64,000 nt of DNA from Piromyces finnis. Its lineage: Eukaryota > Neocallimastigomycota > Neocallimastigomycetes > Neocallimastigales > Neocallimastigaceae. The stretch covers positions 339,001-403,000 of the forward strand of contig MCFH01000027.1 in NCBI GenBank assembly GCA_002104945.1. The letters run 5' to 3'. The number at the start of each line of letters is the position of its first letter. Within the stretch, counting starts at the first letter, position 1. The notes beneath the pieces were generated by a model that was not told the DNA's origin, ran no database searches, and was given only the letters and a program-made list of their open reading frames with translations. Shown in pieces: positions 40,661 through 54,000 of this stretch. Position numbers and translations under genes: made by a program.

Positions 40661-40937
40661 CTAAATAAATAAATAAATAAATAAATAACTAAATAAATAA
40701 ATAAATAAATAAATAACTAAATAATTTAAATTTTATAAAATACAAAAAACTTTTAAATTAACTTTTAAAAAAAATAAAAAAAAAAAAAAAAGACAAACTA
40801 TAAAATATAATGCAATACCTTTTAGTATAATGAATATTTTATAGTTTTTTTTTTTAAATATATAATATATAAAGTTCACAAATAAACAAATAAATAATGA
40901 AATTTAAAGTTTTGTTTCAATAATAAGAAAAAAAAGC
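38038..40937. other. Divergent intergenic region upstream of ATPase and DAHP synthase
   Basis: This is 2.9 kb of A/T-rich DNA holding both promoters. A T-run lies just upstream of the ATPase ATG (38057-38082). The only structured element I see is the tetranucleotide array at 40263-40722. Confidence 0.6.
40263..40722 (+). repeat. (AAAT/AACT)n compound tetranucleotide array, about 460 bp
   Basis: This is a strictly 4-bp-periodic array in which blocks of AAAT are punctuated by single or clustered AACT units (CTAACTAACTAA). Blocks of several AAAT units and one AACT recur, giving a higher-order pattern. It ends about 215 nt upstream of the DAHP synthase start. Confidence 0.95.
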
Positions 40938-41030
40938 ATGAGTCATTTTATTTTTCATTTTATTTTTTTTATATTTTTAACTTTTATAGTAGGGAATAGT
41001 TATTCAGATACTAACAGTGACATTTGTCTA

Positions 41031-41061
<31 letters not shown>

Positions 41062-41398
41062 TTTGTTCATCAAAAATGGAAGAATTAAATCAATGGTCGT
41101 TATATTCTTGGAAAAATAAAGAGATTGTACAAAATGTTGTTTACAAAGATAAAAAAAAATATGAAAGTATCCTTGAAAAATTAGATGTCCTTCCACCTTT
41201 GGTTCATCAAGATGAAGTAATTAAAAATTATTATTTATAAATATTAAATATTTGTTTGTTTATTTAAATTTTACATAAAATGTTTATTTTTTTTTTCTTT
41301 AATATATTTTAATATATGTTAATATTGTTATAAATATAAATGGATTTTACATTTTAATGAATAAGAAAAATAAATTAATTTTTCTTCTTTATTTATTT

Positions 41399-41440
<42 letters not shown>

Positions 41441-42073
41441 ATAATAAGAATAATAATAAATAAATAAATAAATATAAAAAAAATATATGACTCTGTAATG
41501 AAATGTTTTCTAACATCTTTGTTATTTCTATTGTATATGATTTTTTTTTTTTTTTTTTAAATGCTATTTATAATAAAATTACCATAGATTGAAAAATTGA
41601 AAGAACAATTAAGAGAAGTAGCAGAAAATAAAAGGTTTTTATTACAAGGTGGTGATTGTGCAGAATTATTTGAATATTGTAATAAAGTAAATATAAAAAT
41701 TCTAATTTAAAAAATAAAATATCATTTCATTTCTTTTCTTTTTTTTTTAATAAAGAAATTAAAAAAAATATATATATTAACGGAATATCAAAATTTTTTA
41801 AAAAATCAATATAATGGATATAAAAGGATAATATTGAGAATCAATTAAAAATTCTTTTAAAACAAAGTTTAATTTTAATTTGGGGTGGTCGTACTTCAGT
41901 TGTAAGAATTGGAAGAATGGCTGGACAAGTAATTATTAAATTTAAAATAAAAATTATAGATTTTATTTTTCATATTATATTAAAATATTGAAAATATTAT
42001 TGTATTACTACTTTTAAAGTATGCTAAACCACGTTCAAGTCCAGTGGGTAATAATAAGAATCTTTTCATTATG

Positions 42074-42105
<32 letters not shown>

Positions 42106-44100
42106 TATAGTTTTGTATTAATTTTATAATATAAATAAATTTTTAATACTGTTAGAAATTATTGATGGAAAAGAATATCCATCATATCGTGGTGATATTG
42201 TAAATGGTTATGAAATAGATGATCGTGAACCAAATCCAGATAGATTACTTCGTAAGAACCATTTTTTAAATCATATAAAAATATATATATATAAAAAAGA
42301 AAAAATAAATACTTTATATAAATTTTATTTATTATTAATTTCCTCTACCTTTTATTTTTATGTAATATTTTTTTTATATCTATATTATTTTTTTTCTATC
42401 TCTATGTACTAATTATATAGAATCATATTTCCATTCTAGTGCTACCTTAAATTATATACGTTCTTTAATTAATACTGGATTTGCTGATTTACATAAAGCT
42501 GAACATTGGAATTTAAGTCATATTCGTAATCAAACATTACGTGAAGAACATGAAGCTATTATTGATCAATTAAGAACTTCCTTAGAATTTTTAAATATTG
42601 TTGGTATAGGTAAAAATTCAAATCCATCTTTAGAAACTATTGATTTCTTTGTTTCTCATGAAGGTCTTTTACTTGATGTAAGTTAAAAAAAAAAAAAAAT
42701 ATTAGATATATAAATAGTTATTATTATTATATATATATAATTATTTAATATTAATAAACCCTTTTTATTTTATTTTATTTTTTTTTTTTTTTTTAGTATG
42801 AAAGTCAATTTACAAAAAAGGTTGTTGATCCAACTGATTCTAATAAAACAGAAAAATGGTATAATCTTGGTACCCATTTCCTCTGGATTGGTGATCGTAC
42901 CCGTCAATTAAATGGTGCACATGTTGAATACTTTAGAGGTATTCAAAATCCTATTGGAATAAAGGTAGGACCATCAATGAAACCTCAAGAATTAATTGAT
43001 CTCTTAGATATTGTTGATCCAAACTTTGAATTAGGTAAAGAGAAAGAAATCACCTGTATTCATATATTAAATTATGAAATAATAATATAAATAGCACATA
43101 CAAGATTCTTTTTTGAAATCGAATGAGAATTTATGTGGTATTAAATTCATTAGTATCATTATTACTAATTTTATATTATGACTATATAATATATGTATTT
43201 ACACAGGAAAAGTTACTTTAATTACAAGATATGGATTTGATAAGGTATACATTAATTATAAAATTAAGAAAGAATCCTTGTTTTTAATCATTAATTGTTT
43301 TTTTCTTATATATTAAAAAGATTGAACAATACCTTCCGGATCATATAAAAGCTGTTCAATCAACAAAACATAGAATTATTTGGTGTTGTGGTAAGTATGA
43401 ATCATTTAATATTTTAAATATTTAGATAGTCGACTTAATTTTATAATAAAATAAATTATTTTTTATAAAAGATCCAATGCATGGTAATACTGTAAAATCA
43501 AGTATTGGTTTAAAAACAAGAAACTTTGATAATATTTTAGGAGTAAGTTTTTTTTTTTTTTTTTTTTTTTATTATATACATTTAATATATAAATTGATAA
43601 TGATAGGAATAAAAATGGCTTAATCAATATTAATAATATTTGAAAATTAGGAATTAAAAAAAGCTTTTGAAATTCATAAATCTTTAAATAGTAATTTGAA
43701 TGGTGTTCATTTTGAAATGACAGGTGAAAAGGGTGTTACGGAATGTATTGGTGGTTCTATGCAAATAACTGAAAAGGATTTAAAAAAGAATTATCAAACT
43801 AATTGTGATCCAAGGTGATTTATATAGATATACGATTATTTAACAATAAAACTTTATTTTTTTCATTATTTTTATTATTATTATTATCTAACCAATAGTT
43901 CATATATTATTTTAGATTAAATTATGAACAGTCTTTAGATATTTCCCTTTTAATTGCTCAAGTAAATATTTTTTTATTACATATACATATATATATATAT
44001 ACTATTTCTATAAAATAGTTATGAATTATCCTTGATTAACGATGCCTTATTATAAATATATATCTAGTTATTAAGAGCTGAATCAAATAAAAAAAATTAA
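40938..44100 (+). CDS. Class II DAHP synthase (3-deoxy-D-arabino-heptulosonate-7-phosphate synthase), 13 exons
   Basis: This enzyme condenses PEP and erythrose-4-phosphate, the first step of the shikimate pathway. Exons: (40938 or 41076)-41216, 41588-41686, 41827-41928, 42020-42047, 42156-42251, 42421-42677, 42797-43034, 43207-43244, 43321-43390, 43472-43542, 43651-43814, 43916-43961, 44068-44100. Phase closes throughout. Class II motifs include SLYSWKNKEI, LPPLVHQDE, FLLQGGDCAELF, VVRIGRMAGQYAKPRSSP, SHEGLLLDYE, HFLWIGDRTRQL, GIKVGPSM, WCCDPMHGNT and GSMQITE. From the ATG at 41076 the protein is 460 aa, the usual size. From 40938 it gains 46 residues with a signal-like hydrophobic stretch and an Asn run. 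The shorter form is the safer prediction. It converges with the Drs1 gene. Confidence 0.94.
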
Positions 44101-44810
44101 AATAATATACACCTGCTAAATGTAGGGGAAAAAAGTGATGATTTTATATAAATGTAGATAAATTCGTTTTTTTTTAAATAAAACAAAAAAATTTATAAAA
44201 AATACGTATAAAACTAAAACTATAAAATAAAATAAAAAATATATTTATAAAAAAGAAAAATTTTTACATTTTTTTTTTTCTATAAAATATTTAAAAATTT
44301 TTTATTTATTATATATATTTAAGATGGATTCCTAACAAGGTTGAAATAGAAAAAAAAAATTCAAAATATGAAACAGATATAAATAAATAATACTATAACA
44401 AACCAAAAAAAATAAAAGAAAAATAAATTAAAAAAAGTAATTTCTTTTTTATTTTTTTATTTTTCTTTTATTTTTTTTTTTTTTCAATTTTTGATAGCTA
44501 AATAATGATTTTATTAAAATATTAATCTAATTGAATGTATAGTGTCTAAAATTATAAAAATAAAAATAAAAAAAATATATATATATAAATATATAAATAT
44601 ATATTATGAAACGAATTTTAATCTTTTAAATAAATAATGGTGGATTGAGTTGGTTTTTTTTTTTTTTTCCTACTTTCTATTTCATTTGTTTATCTAACGT
44701 CTTCTCTTGTACCTTTTAATAAATATCAAAAAAAAAAAAAAAAAAAATTGGTTTAGTATCAATTGCCGAGTATGGATTATAATAATATTCAAAATGAAAA
44801 ACTTTAAAAC
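44101..44810. other. Convergent 3' spacer between DAHP synthase and Drs1 genes
   Basis: A/T-rich DNA with A- and T-runs, containing both 3' UTRs. No further feature is recognised. Confidence 0.6.
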
Positions 44811-47800
44811 TTACTTGCTCTTAGATTTAAAGGATTTAACAGACTTCTTCTTACCAAGTCTCTTTCTTTCTGGCTTAAATTCTTTAGTGGCTCTATTACC
44901 TTCTTTAGCCGCTGACTTATTTTTGGTTTCTGAAGTACTCTTTATTTCAGTTTCAAAACCTGCAGATTTAACTTCCTTCTTTTTATTTGGTTTTGGTCTT
45001 GATTGGGCATTTGGATTAGGTGTAGGCATATAAGTAATCTTCTTTGGTTTCTTGGCACGCTTGGCTTCACGTACAATATATTGTTGTTCCTTAATGGCTT
45101 CACGATCAGCTTCACTTAAAGCTTCTAAACGTCTCTTTTTGGTTCTATTTAAATCCTTTGCATTCTAAATTACAAAATTTTGTTTTATAATACGGCCATA
45201 GAAAATATAAAAGGAATACATATACCATTATTGATATTAATACATTAGAAAAATAAAAATAAAAAAATTAAACTATGAATGGTTTACACTTTATACTATT
45301 TTCAAGTGTTATTAAACTTGCATTACTGCTTAAAAAAAAAAAAAAAAAAAAAAATTCTATTACCTCTTTAACCTTGGTTGAATTACCAGCAAGTTCATCA
45401 TATTTATTCTTACTTAATTCCTTTGCTAATTTCTTTTCTTTTTCGGTTTGGAACCAGGTCTTAGCTGGTCTACTATTAATTTCTTCTTGGTATTTAATCA
45501 TGTTAGTAGCTTTATTAGCTTCCATTTCAGCAATACGAAGCTATAATAATATTAAAAATAATTGAAAATAAAATGAAAAAAATATACATTTGGATACAGT
45601 GCAAATTATAAATTAATGATTATTGAAATAGTTAATTTTAATGTTTATTGCATAATATCTATTTTTAGTTATTGCTTGATTATTCTAATTTAAAAAACTT
45701 ACAGCCTTTTCTTCTTTTTCTTCATCCATAATTTCCTTAATTTGATCCTTGAAACCATTAATTTTAACCTTATACTTAGCAACAACAGCAGATGGTATAA
45801 TACGATGCTTTACTTCAGAAGTAGAATTTTTAATAGCTAATTTTAATACTTTTCTGTCAGCTTCACCAATTAAACTTACAGCTCTATTATGATTATTTTT
45901 ATTTAATTAATAATGATGATAATAATAAAAATGTTATATTTTATTTATTTAATATAGTTTATAATTTTTTTTTTCAAAAAAAAAAAAAAATAATAGTTTT
46001 TATTTCAATTTATAAATATATAATCTTATTATAATTACCTTCCCCCTTGATCAGCACGAGCAGTACGACCAACACGATGGACATATTGTTGATAAAGTTG
46101 TGGCATATCATAATTAATAACTGTTTTAATACCAGCAATATCTAAACCTCTACTAGCTAAATCAGTGGCAAGTAAGAAATCAGTTTTACGATCACGGAAG
46201 GATTCTAAGGATTCAAGACGTTGTAATTGGGTAAGATTACCATGAAGTTCTGTTGCGTTTAAACCTAATAAACCGAAAACAATCTTCATGTAGTGAGCAG
46301 CAGCTTTACTTCTAAAGAAAATAATTGTTTCGCTTTTATAAGTTCTGCTACAAAGAGCAGCTAAAATTGCTGGTCTATCTTCTTCACGATGTTGACGAAT
46401 ACGAATGAATTCTTGAATAAGATTATTAGCAATAGCATTATTACTATTAACAAAGAGACGTACTGGTCTATTTAATGATAATTTAACTAATTGATCAATC
46501 TATATTATTAAATTTAAAATAAAAAGATATATTTTCATTAATTATATTAGTTTTTTTTTTTTAAAAAAAAAATATAAAAAAAATATAATCAATTAAACAT
46601 TATTATTATAGTGTCTTTTATTTTACATTATCTGTCATAGTAGCAGAGAAAAGCATGGTTTGTCTACCCATTGGACAATTCTTAATAATTTCATTTAATT
46701 CAGCGGCAAAACCTTCTTCTAACATTCTATCAGCTTCATCCATAATTAAAATTTCAATAGTATCAAGGGTGAAAGAAACTGAATTTCTAATGTGATCAAT
46801 TAAACGACCTGGAGTAGCAATAATAACATCTGGTCTTCTACGTAATTCAGCCTTTTGTGCGTTTGATGAAAGACCACCTTTTTTAAAAAAAAAAAAAAAT
46901 GTTTATAAATATTATATAATATTTATAATAAAATATAAATATTAATTTATATTGGTTTCAATAAAATAACAAATATTTTATTATTTAATAATTTAATAAT
47001 ATTATTTTATTTTATTTAACATATTTACCAACAAGTAATGAGAATTGAATATCAGTAAATTTAGCAAGATTTTGTGCAACAGAATGGACTTGAGCACCCA
47101 ATTCACGAGTTGGGACAAGAATTAAAACTCTAGTGGTTGGAACAGCTTTTGGTCTATATAAAAGACGTTCTAAAATTGGAATAACAAAAGCAGCAGTCTT
47201 ACCAGAACCAGTAGTGGCAGAACCACAAATATCTAAACCTTGCATAGCAATTGGAATAGCTCTAGCTTGAATTGGTGTTGGTTTAACAAAACCTAAATTT
47301 GAAATACCTTTTAAAATTGGTCTTGATAAAGACATTGTAGTGAAAGTTTCAGTTAATTCTTCATTAACTTCTGGAGCTGGTGCGAAATAAGCAGCTTTTC
47401 TCTATTATTAATTATTATAATTTATTTTGTTTATTTAATTTTAATCGTAGCAATTTTTTGTTGATATGATATGAAAATGTAATATAATAATAAATAAATG
47501 ATAAATTAAAATAATTATTGATAAAAGTATTTATTGCCAGCATTTATATTTATATTAAGTTGTTGTTTTTTTTTTTTCAGTATAATTTATTTTACCTTTT
47601 GTTGAACAATATCTTCATCATCATCATCTTCTTCATTATTCTTTTTTTCTTCACTAACTTCATCATCATCATCTTCTTCTTCACTACTATCTTCCTTGTC
47701 ATTATCGTCATCTTCATCGTCATCATCTTCACTTAATTCTTCATCATCATCGTCTTCTTCAGCAAATTCATCATCTTTTTCATCATCATCATCATTTTTT

Positions 47801-48653
47801 TCTGTAAATTGGTGAAAATAGTAATGTTTAATAATATAATCTGATAATCAAGATGTCTTTAAAATTATATTATATTAAAAATAATAAATAAAAAAACTAT
47901 TAATAGTTACTTATATTTTGATTTCTTTTTCTTTCAATAATTTCATCAATTGAAACTTGAGCTTGAGTCTTCATTTATATATATAATTTTAAAATTTGAA
48001 ATTCATTAGTAATTGACGATTATATTAAAGAAATATATTTTGTCAATATATTTACAGAATGTTTCTTTAAAGCAGCTTTAGCTTGTGTGAAATCCCATGG
48101 ATGACCTGAGCCACCTAATGCTATATCTTTATCAATATCAAATTTAAAAGAAGAATTTATTTCCTTGTCTTTATTATTCTTCTTTTTTGGCTATTTCAAT
48201 TATAAATATAAATATTATTGAAATAAAATAAATTAATTAATACTCATTTTCTTTATTAATAAGAATACAATTATTTAAAAATTTAAAATTGAAATTGAAT
48301 TATTATTATTTTCCTAATAATCAAATTAATTAAATTTTCATTTTAAGATTATTTAATATTTAAAAATTATAATGTATAATTTCTATTTTTATCACTTTTA
48401 TTCAATTTAATTATGATAAAATCAAGGTTATAAATTATTTAAAAATTTTATGAATCTTTTATACTTTTAATTATATTATATTATATCATATTATATTATA
48501 TTATATTATATTATACTATATTATAAATTATTATTTATTTATAATTATATAAAAATTTAAATAATCTAGTACTTTAGTTTCTTCGACTTCATTGTCACTT
48601 TCATAGACTTGGATGTCATCATCCTCATCAATTGTCATAATAAAATCAGACAT
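44811..48653 (-). CDS. DRS1: DEAD-box RNA helicase Drs1/DDX27, ribosome biogenesis, 10 exons
   Basis: Exons on the reverse strand: 48653-48573, 48190-48056, 47968-47911, 47801-47596, 47401-47029, 46877-46627, 46499-46039, 45883-45703, 45540-45364, 45164-44811; all phases close and the product is 758 aa. The acidic N-terminus is followed by [10 protein letters not shown], diagnostic for the Drs1 branch, then the Q motif (GFVKPTPIQ), Walker A (TTGSGKT), [13 protein letters not shown] ([11 protein letters not shown]), [17 protein letters not shown] and HRVGRTAR. The C-terminus is basic and Lys-rich, ending KSFKSKSK. In yeast Drs1 works in the nucleolus on 60S subunit assembly, and this protein is close to the yeast length. 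A long Asp/Glu run (about residues 95-150) is encoded by GAT/GAA repeats. Confidence 0.96.
48471..48525 (-). repeat. (TATAT)n pentanucleotide repeat in Drs1 intron 1
   Basis: About ten imperfect copies of TTATA lie inside the 382-nt first intron. Length is low and no function is implied. Confidence 0.85.
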
Positions 48654-51080
48654 GTTGATATATTATATTTATTATTAAAAAAAAATAGTAATAAAAAGAA
48701 CGATTGTTTGTTTTGAAATAAATTACTGAAAAATTAAATATAAATTAAATATTATAAATTTGAATTTCTGTTAAAATATATTTTAATTATATATATAAAT
48801 ATATAGATAAATTTTGTTAATATATATTGTTTAATATTATATTATTATTTAGTATTTATATTTACAATTACTACTGTTATACAATTGGAAAATTATGAAG
48901 ACAAACAATTAAACAATAATAAAAAAAACGTTAATTGCGTCCTTGTATAACTATTAACTTTTTTTTTTTTTTTGATAAATTAATTTTAATTTAACATTTG
49001 CAAAATCTTTAATTTTTTTTTTTAAAATAAACTTTTTTTTGATTGGCTAAATAGTTGATTTTTTATATATAAGAAGTAGAATTTATAAATATTATTATTA
49101 TAAATTTTAAATATAATATATACATAATATTAGATAGAAACTAGGTGCCTTTTAATTTCCAAGTGACAAAGAAATCTTTTTAAAAAATATACATACCTAT
49201 AGTATATATAGTATAATAAAAAATCATTTGACTTATTAAATATATATAATACTAGAATTTCAAAAAATAGGTAGAGAATAAGAATATTGAAATATTTACA
49301 TAAATTAAAAACCAAAATAAGAGAATTTTAAATAATATATACTAAATGAATAGTCATTAGTAATGTATTAAAAAAGAAATTATAATCAAATTTTGTATAA
49401 CTAGTAGATATAAATTAATGGTTCTAATTTTTTTAAATTCATTTTCATTTTTATTTTGAAATAATAATAAACATAATAATAAACATAATAATAATAATTA
49501 AATGGCTTTTTGATAATAATAAAGTTTACTATTTTTTATCATTGATAGAAATGGTTTAAAGGAATAATTCATAGATATAAATTGTATTACTTTTTTTTAC
49601 ATATAAGAATATCCTCTAAATTAATAATTTAAAAAATCTATAATTAAATTAATAAATATAATATTTAATCCAATGTGTGTATTTATAAACTATTTTATAT
49701 GTTCTAATATACTGCATTGATTGTCATTTCAAAGAGCTTTAGTTTATTCTTCGGTAATAGTTACTAACAAATAACAAACTTTATAAAATATAAAAAAATG
49801 GAAATATCTATTATTATAATATTTTTAAGCTTTTTGAACACGAATTTTAATTACTATAGTATTTTATTAGGATTTTTATTTTTATATCATTATTTAAATT
49901 ATAATGTAAATTTTTCATATTTAATAAAACAAAGACTGTATTTACAATTAAAGAAAGAGTTTTATATAAAAAAAGGAATGATAATTAACGCAATGCTGTT
50001 AAAAAAGAAAAAGAAAAAAAGAAATAAATGTTTTTTTTTTATAATTAAACAGTTGTTGTTTTTTAATATATTGAAATTTCATATGTCAAATTAAAAATTT
50101 AATAAAATTAATTTAATTATGTTTCATTTTTATTATTTTTTTTTTTTTTAAATACTAACTTTTTTTTATAAAAATGAAAAAAAAAAAAAAAAAAAAGATT
50201 TTATAGTCAATGGTAATAAAGGAAGAAAAAAGGATTTATATTTGATATTAAAGTTTTTATATACATTATTTGCCTTCATAATAATTTCTATATCTGATTT
50301 TAAGTTATTATTAAGTTCTTACATAATAAAAACATCCACAAATTTCAATTTAAATATAGTACAAAAAAATTTTTTTTTTAAAATATCTAATTAACTTTAT
50401 TATATAATATAATATAATATATTGAATTATATATTTTTTATATTTTTAATTATCAAAAAAAAAAAAAGGATCATCATCTTAATATTTATTAATTGGTTTA
50501 TAGATAAAATAAAAACGTCTTTATTTGAATCTTCCCTTAATAAGTATTAATCAAGATCATTTAGAAATAAAATAAAATGATTTATACACCAATTTAAAAA
50601 CAAACAAGTAAATAAAACAATTAATAAATGATAATATATTGGTATAATATATACAATTAAAAATAAAATAAAAAAAACATTCCTATTATATATTTGAAAT
50701 GTATTTTTTAAATATATAGTATTAAAGTTTATTTAAACATTTATTCATTACAAAAAAGCTAACTATATATTTTATTTTATTAATATAGATTATTATATAA
50801 CATATTTATAAATAAAACTATTATATACTATCAGTCTACAAATGAATGTTCAATATACTTGAAATTAATTCAAAACATAAAAACACAAAGTTTATTTATC
50901 AATTATTAATATAACCAAAAATTAAAAAAAAAAAAAAATATTTATATTTAAATATAAATATATAAAATGTCTATATTTTTTTGGATTTTTTTTGGAAGTA
51001 AATAATAAAATATATTTCATAATAATAATATTCAAGCTCTAAATAACAAACACTAATAAATTAAACCTCTATTTTTTTAA
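48654..51080. other. AT-rich divergent intergenic region between Drs1 and the SMP gene
   Basis: About 2.4 kb. An open stretch at 49798-50094 encodes only Phe/Leu/Ile/Lys/Asn-rich sequence and is judged chance. No RNA gene or repeat of note was recognised. Confidence 0.6.
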
Positions 51081-54000
51081 ATGTTGAATTTTTTATTATT
51101 TAAAGTTTTCATTACCATTGCTTCTGAAGTTTATATAATATATTATATATATTCATTGATTATCAGTATAAGGAATGAAAGAAAACAAAACAATGTCAAA
51201 AATAATAAAGATACAAATATAGAAGAAACAATCAAAAATAATGAATTAGAAGAAATAAAACAAAATAATTCAGAAAAAGATGAAGACTCCAGTAAAACTG
51301 ATAAAGATGGGTGGCCACCAAAAATTATTGAATATTTAGAAAATTGCTTATTCCCACAATATAATGATAAATCTAATCCACCTACAGAATGTTGTACTTG
51401 GGTGAATATTGTTTTTGCAAGATACTTTTTAGAATTACGAAAAGCTAAAGACTTTAAGGAAAGAATGATGAAGAAATTAAATGAAAAATTCACTAGGAAA
51501 TTAAAAAATAATTCATATATTGTAAAGTATTATACAACAAAAAATCAAAATGTTTCGATTTATTTATTATTGTTGAAATTATAAATATTTGGTGGTAACA
51601 GCCTATATTAACTAAAAAAATAAATATTTGAAATATTATATATCAAAAATAATTTCATAAAAAAATAGCAAAGTGTAGCGTTAACAGATTTTGATTTAGG
51701 TGAAGTTTGTCCACATTTTAACGGTGTAAGAGTTAAAAAATCAACTACAGAAAAATTAGAAGTGGTATGTTAATATTGCTTATTAAACTATTCAAAATAA
51801 TATAAATATATAAATATATATATGAATCTTTTAATAAATTATCTTTTAAATTATTAAATCTTTAATTTATAAGAATTTGGAAATGGAAATGGAATATTCA
51901 GGAGCTCCTAATAGTTTAAGTTTTAATTTAGATATAATATTAGTAAAAGGCATAATTATACCTGTGAAAATTAAATTATTAAAATGCAATGGAACGGTAA
52001 TAATAATAATTATAATAATAATAATAATAATAGTAGTAGTAGTAGTAGTAGTAGTAGTAATATAATTTAATTTTTTTGAATAATCGTTATTAAACTTTTA
52101 ATTTTTTTTCTGTATTTCTTGTATATAATTAATGTAGCTTTTAATTGTTGTGCCATATTTAAAGGACCCTACATTATTTGGTATTACATTTGTCAATAAT
52201 CCAAATCCAGAGTTTTCTATTGAAGTTTTATCAAATAAAATGAAGGATAAGAAAAAATATTTACTTTCACCAATATTATCAGTATTAAATAAATTATTAA
52301 AATCATTTTTTGTTGAATTTTGTACTCTCCCAGCAATAAGAACCTTTGATTTACCATTAGTTGCTCCAAAAATACCAATATATGTAAGCATTTTATTCAT
52401 ATATTTTTATTTATTATATATAGTCTATTTCTTAATTATACAAGTACATAATAAATATAGAATAAATTAAAACAATTTCTATAAATATTTATTTAATCTT
52501 AATATATATTATTAACGACTATAATATTCTTTATGTAGGTATATTTGTCAGATAATAAAAAAATGAGTAGTATTAATTTACAGCCACCTCCAATACAATC
52601 AACAAAAAGAAACACTAATAACCAGAAATTATTGGATATTTTCGAAGATAAAACATTCCCAATATATACACATGTTTCATCAAGCAATGCGTTATTATTA
52701 AATGAAAAATTAACATCTACTTTTATCCAATTAGCAAAGGAAAACAATAATGATATAATTAAACTATTAGAAAAGAGACAATCAATTGACCAAAATCCGT
52801 TAAATTTTGAAATTTGGAAGACTCTAAAAAATAAAAATGGTATTCATGTTCAAAAAAAATTAATAAACGAATATGGTGAAAGAGGTTGTATATTTAAAGG
52901 TACATTTGTTGTAAGAATGAATCCAAAAGATGTCTATGGTATAATTAAAAATATGAGTAACGAAGCAAGTGGTTATATTTTTAATGAAACTTTTATTCGT
53001 TCATCAATTGTTAAATGTTTTAACGATGACACATTAGTAAGACATATATCTTTTAAATTAAATCGCCAACAAAATCATGGATATGTATTGTTTGAAGCAC
53101 ATAAGGAATTTAATGAAGATAATCAAAATGATGACTTTTTTGACTATTTATCTAGTGATAAACAAACTGCCATTATAGAAGAAGACGAAAACCAACAAAA
53201 AAGATATGTTGTTGTTTGGAGATCAATTGCAGGAATTAAGAATGAAGAAAATGATAATATGGATACATTAAATAAACAAAAATTATTAAATAGAAAAAAT
53301 AATTTTTCTAAGGAAAGATTAAGAAGTTATACCACAAATGATATTATAGAAAAAGTAAATAGAGAACAATTAATAAATTCCCTTAAACAAAATGATGATG
53401 AAAAACTTTTGAATAATAAAAATGAAAATCTTAAAGTAAATGATGATTCATTACTAAAAGTAAACTCTAGCAATAGTATTAAAAGAGAACATGTATCATC
53501 TAATTCATATTTTTCACTTCACGGATTACTTAAAAATGAAATTGATTCAACAATGGAAATTTTACAAAAATCTACTATAATAAATGATAAATCTGAACAT
53601 ATACCAAGATTGAAGAAAGAGAACAGTAAGTATAACTTGTTATTATTGTTGTTATTAATATTGTCAGTAGTAGTAGTAGTAGTTCTAATAGTTCTAATTA
53701 GTTGTGTTGAAGATGTTAGAATTATATCAATGAAAAGCTTAATTATAAAACCATATTAAATAGTTTAATTAATTATTAATATATGTTATCACAATTAAAA
53801 AATAAATAATAAATTCATTTCAAATAGGTTTTAGGGGAAATATTTTAGAAAAAGATAGTCATATAATGGAAAAAACCACTTCAAATTCGAATATAAGTGA
53901 GACAAATAATAATAATAATAAAATAAAAGAAAATCAAGAATTTTCAGAAAATATAGATAATCTAGATGTAAAGGTTACTTCATCAAAAGATGATATCGTA

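Noticed and set aside
49798-50094. 98-codon open frame on the + strand
   Set aside because: Composition is only Phe, Leu, Ile, Asn, Lys and Tyr as expected by chance in A/T-rich DNA. No start context, domain or intron-linked partner is seen.
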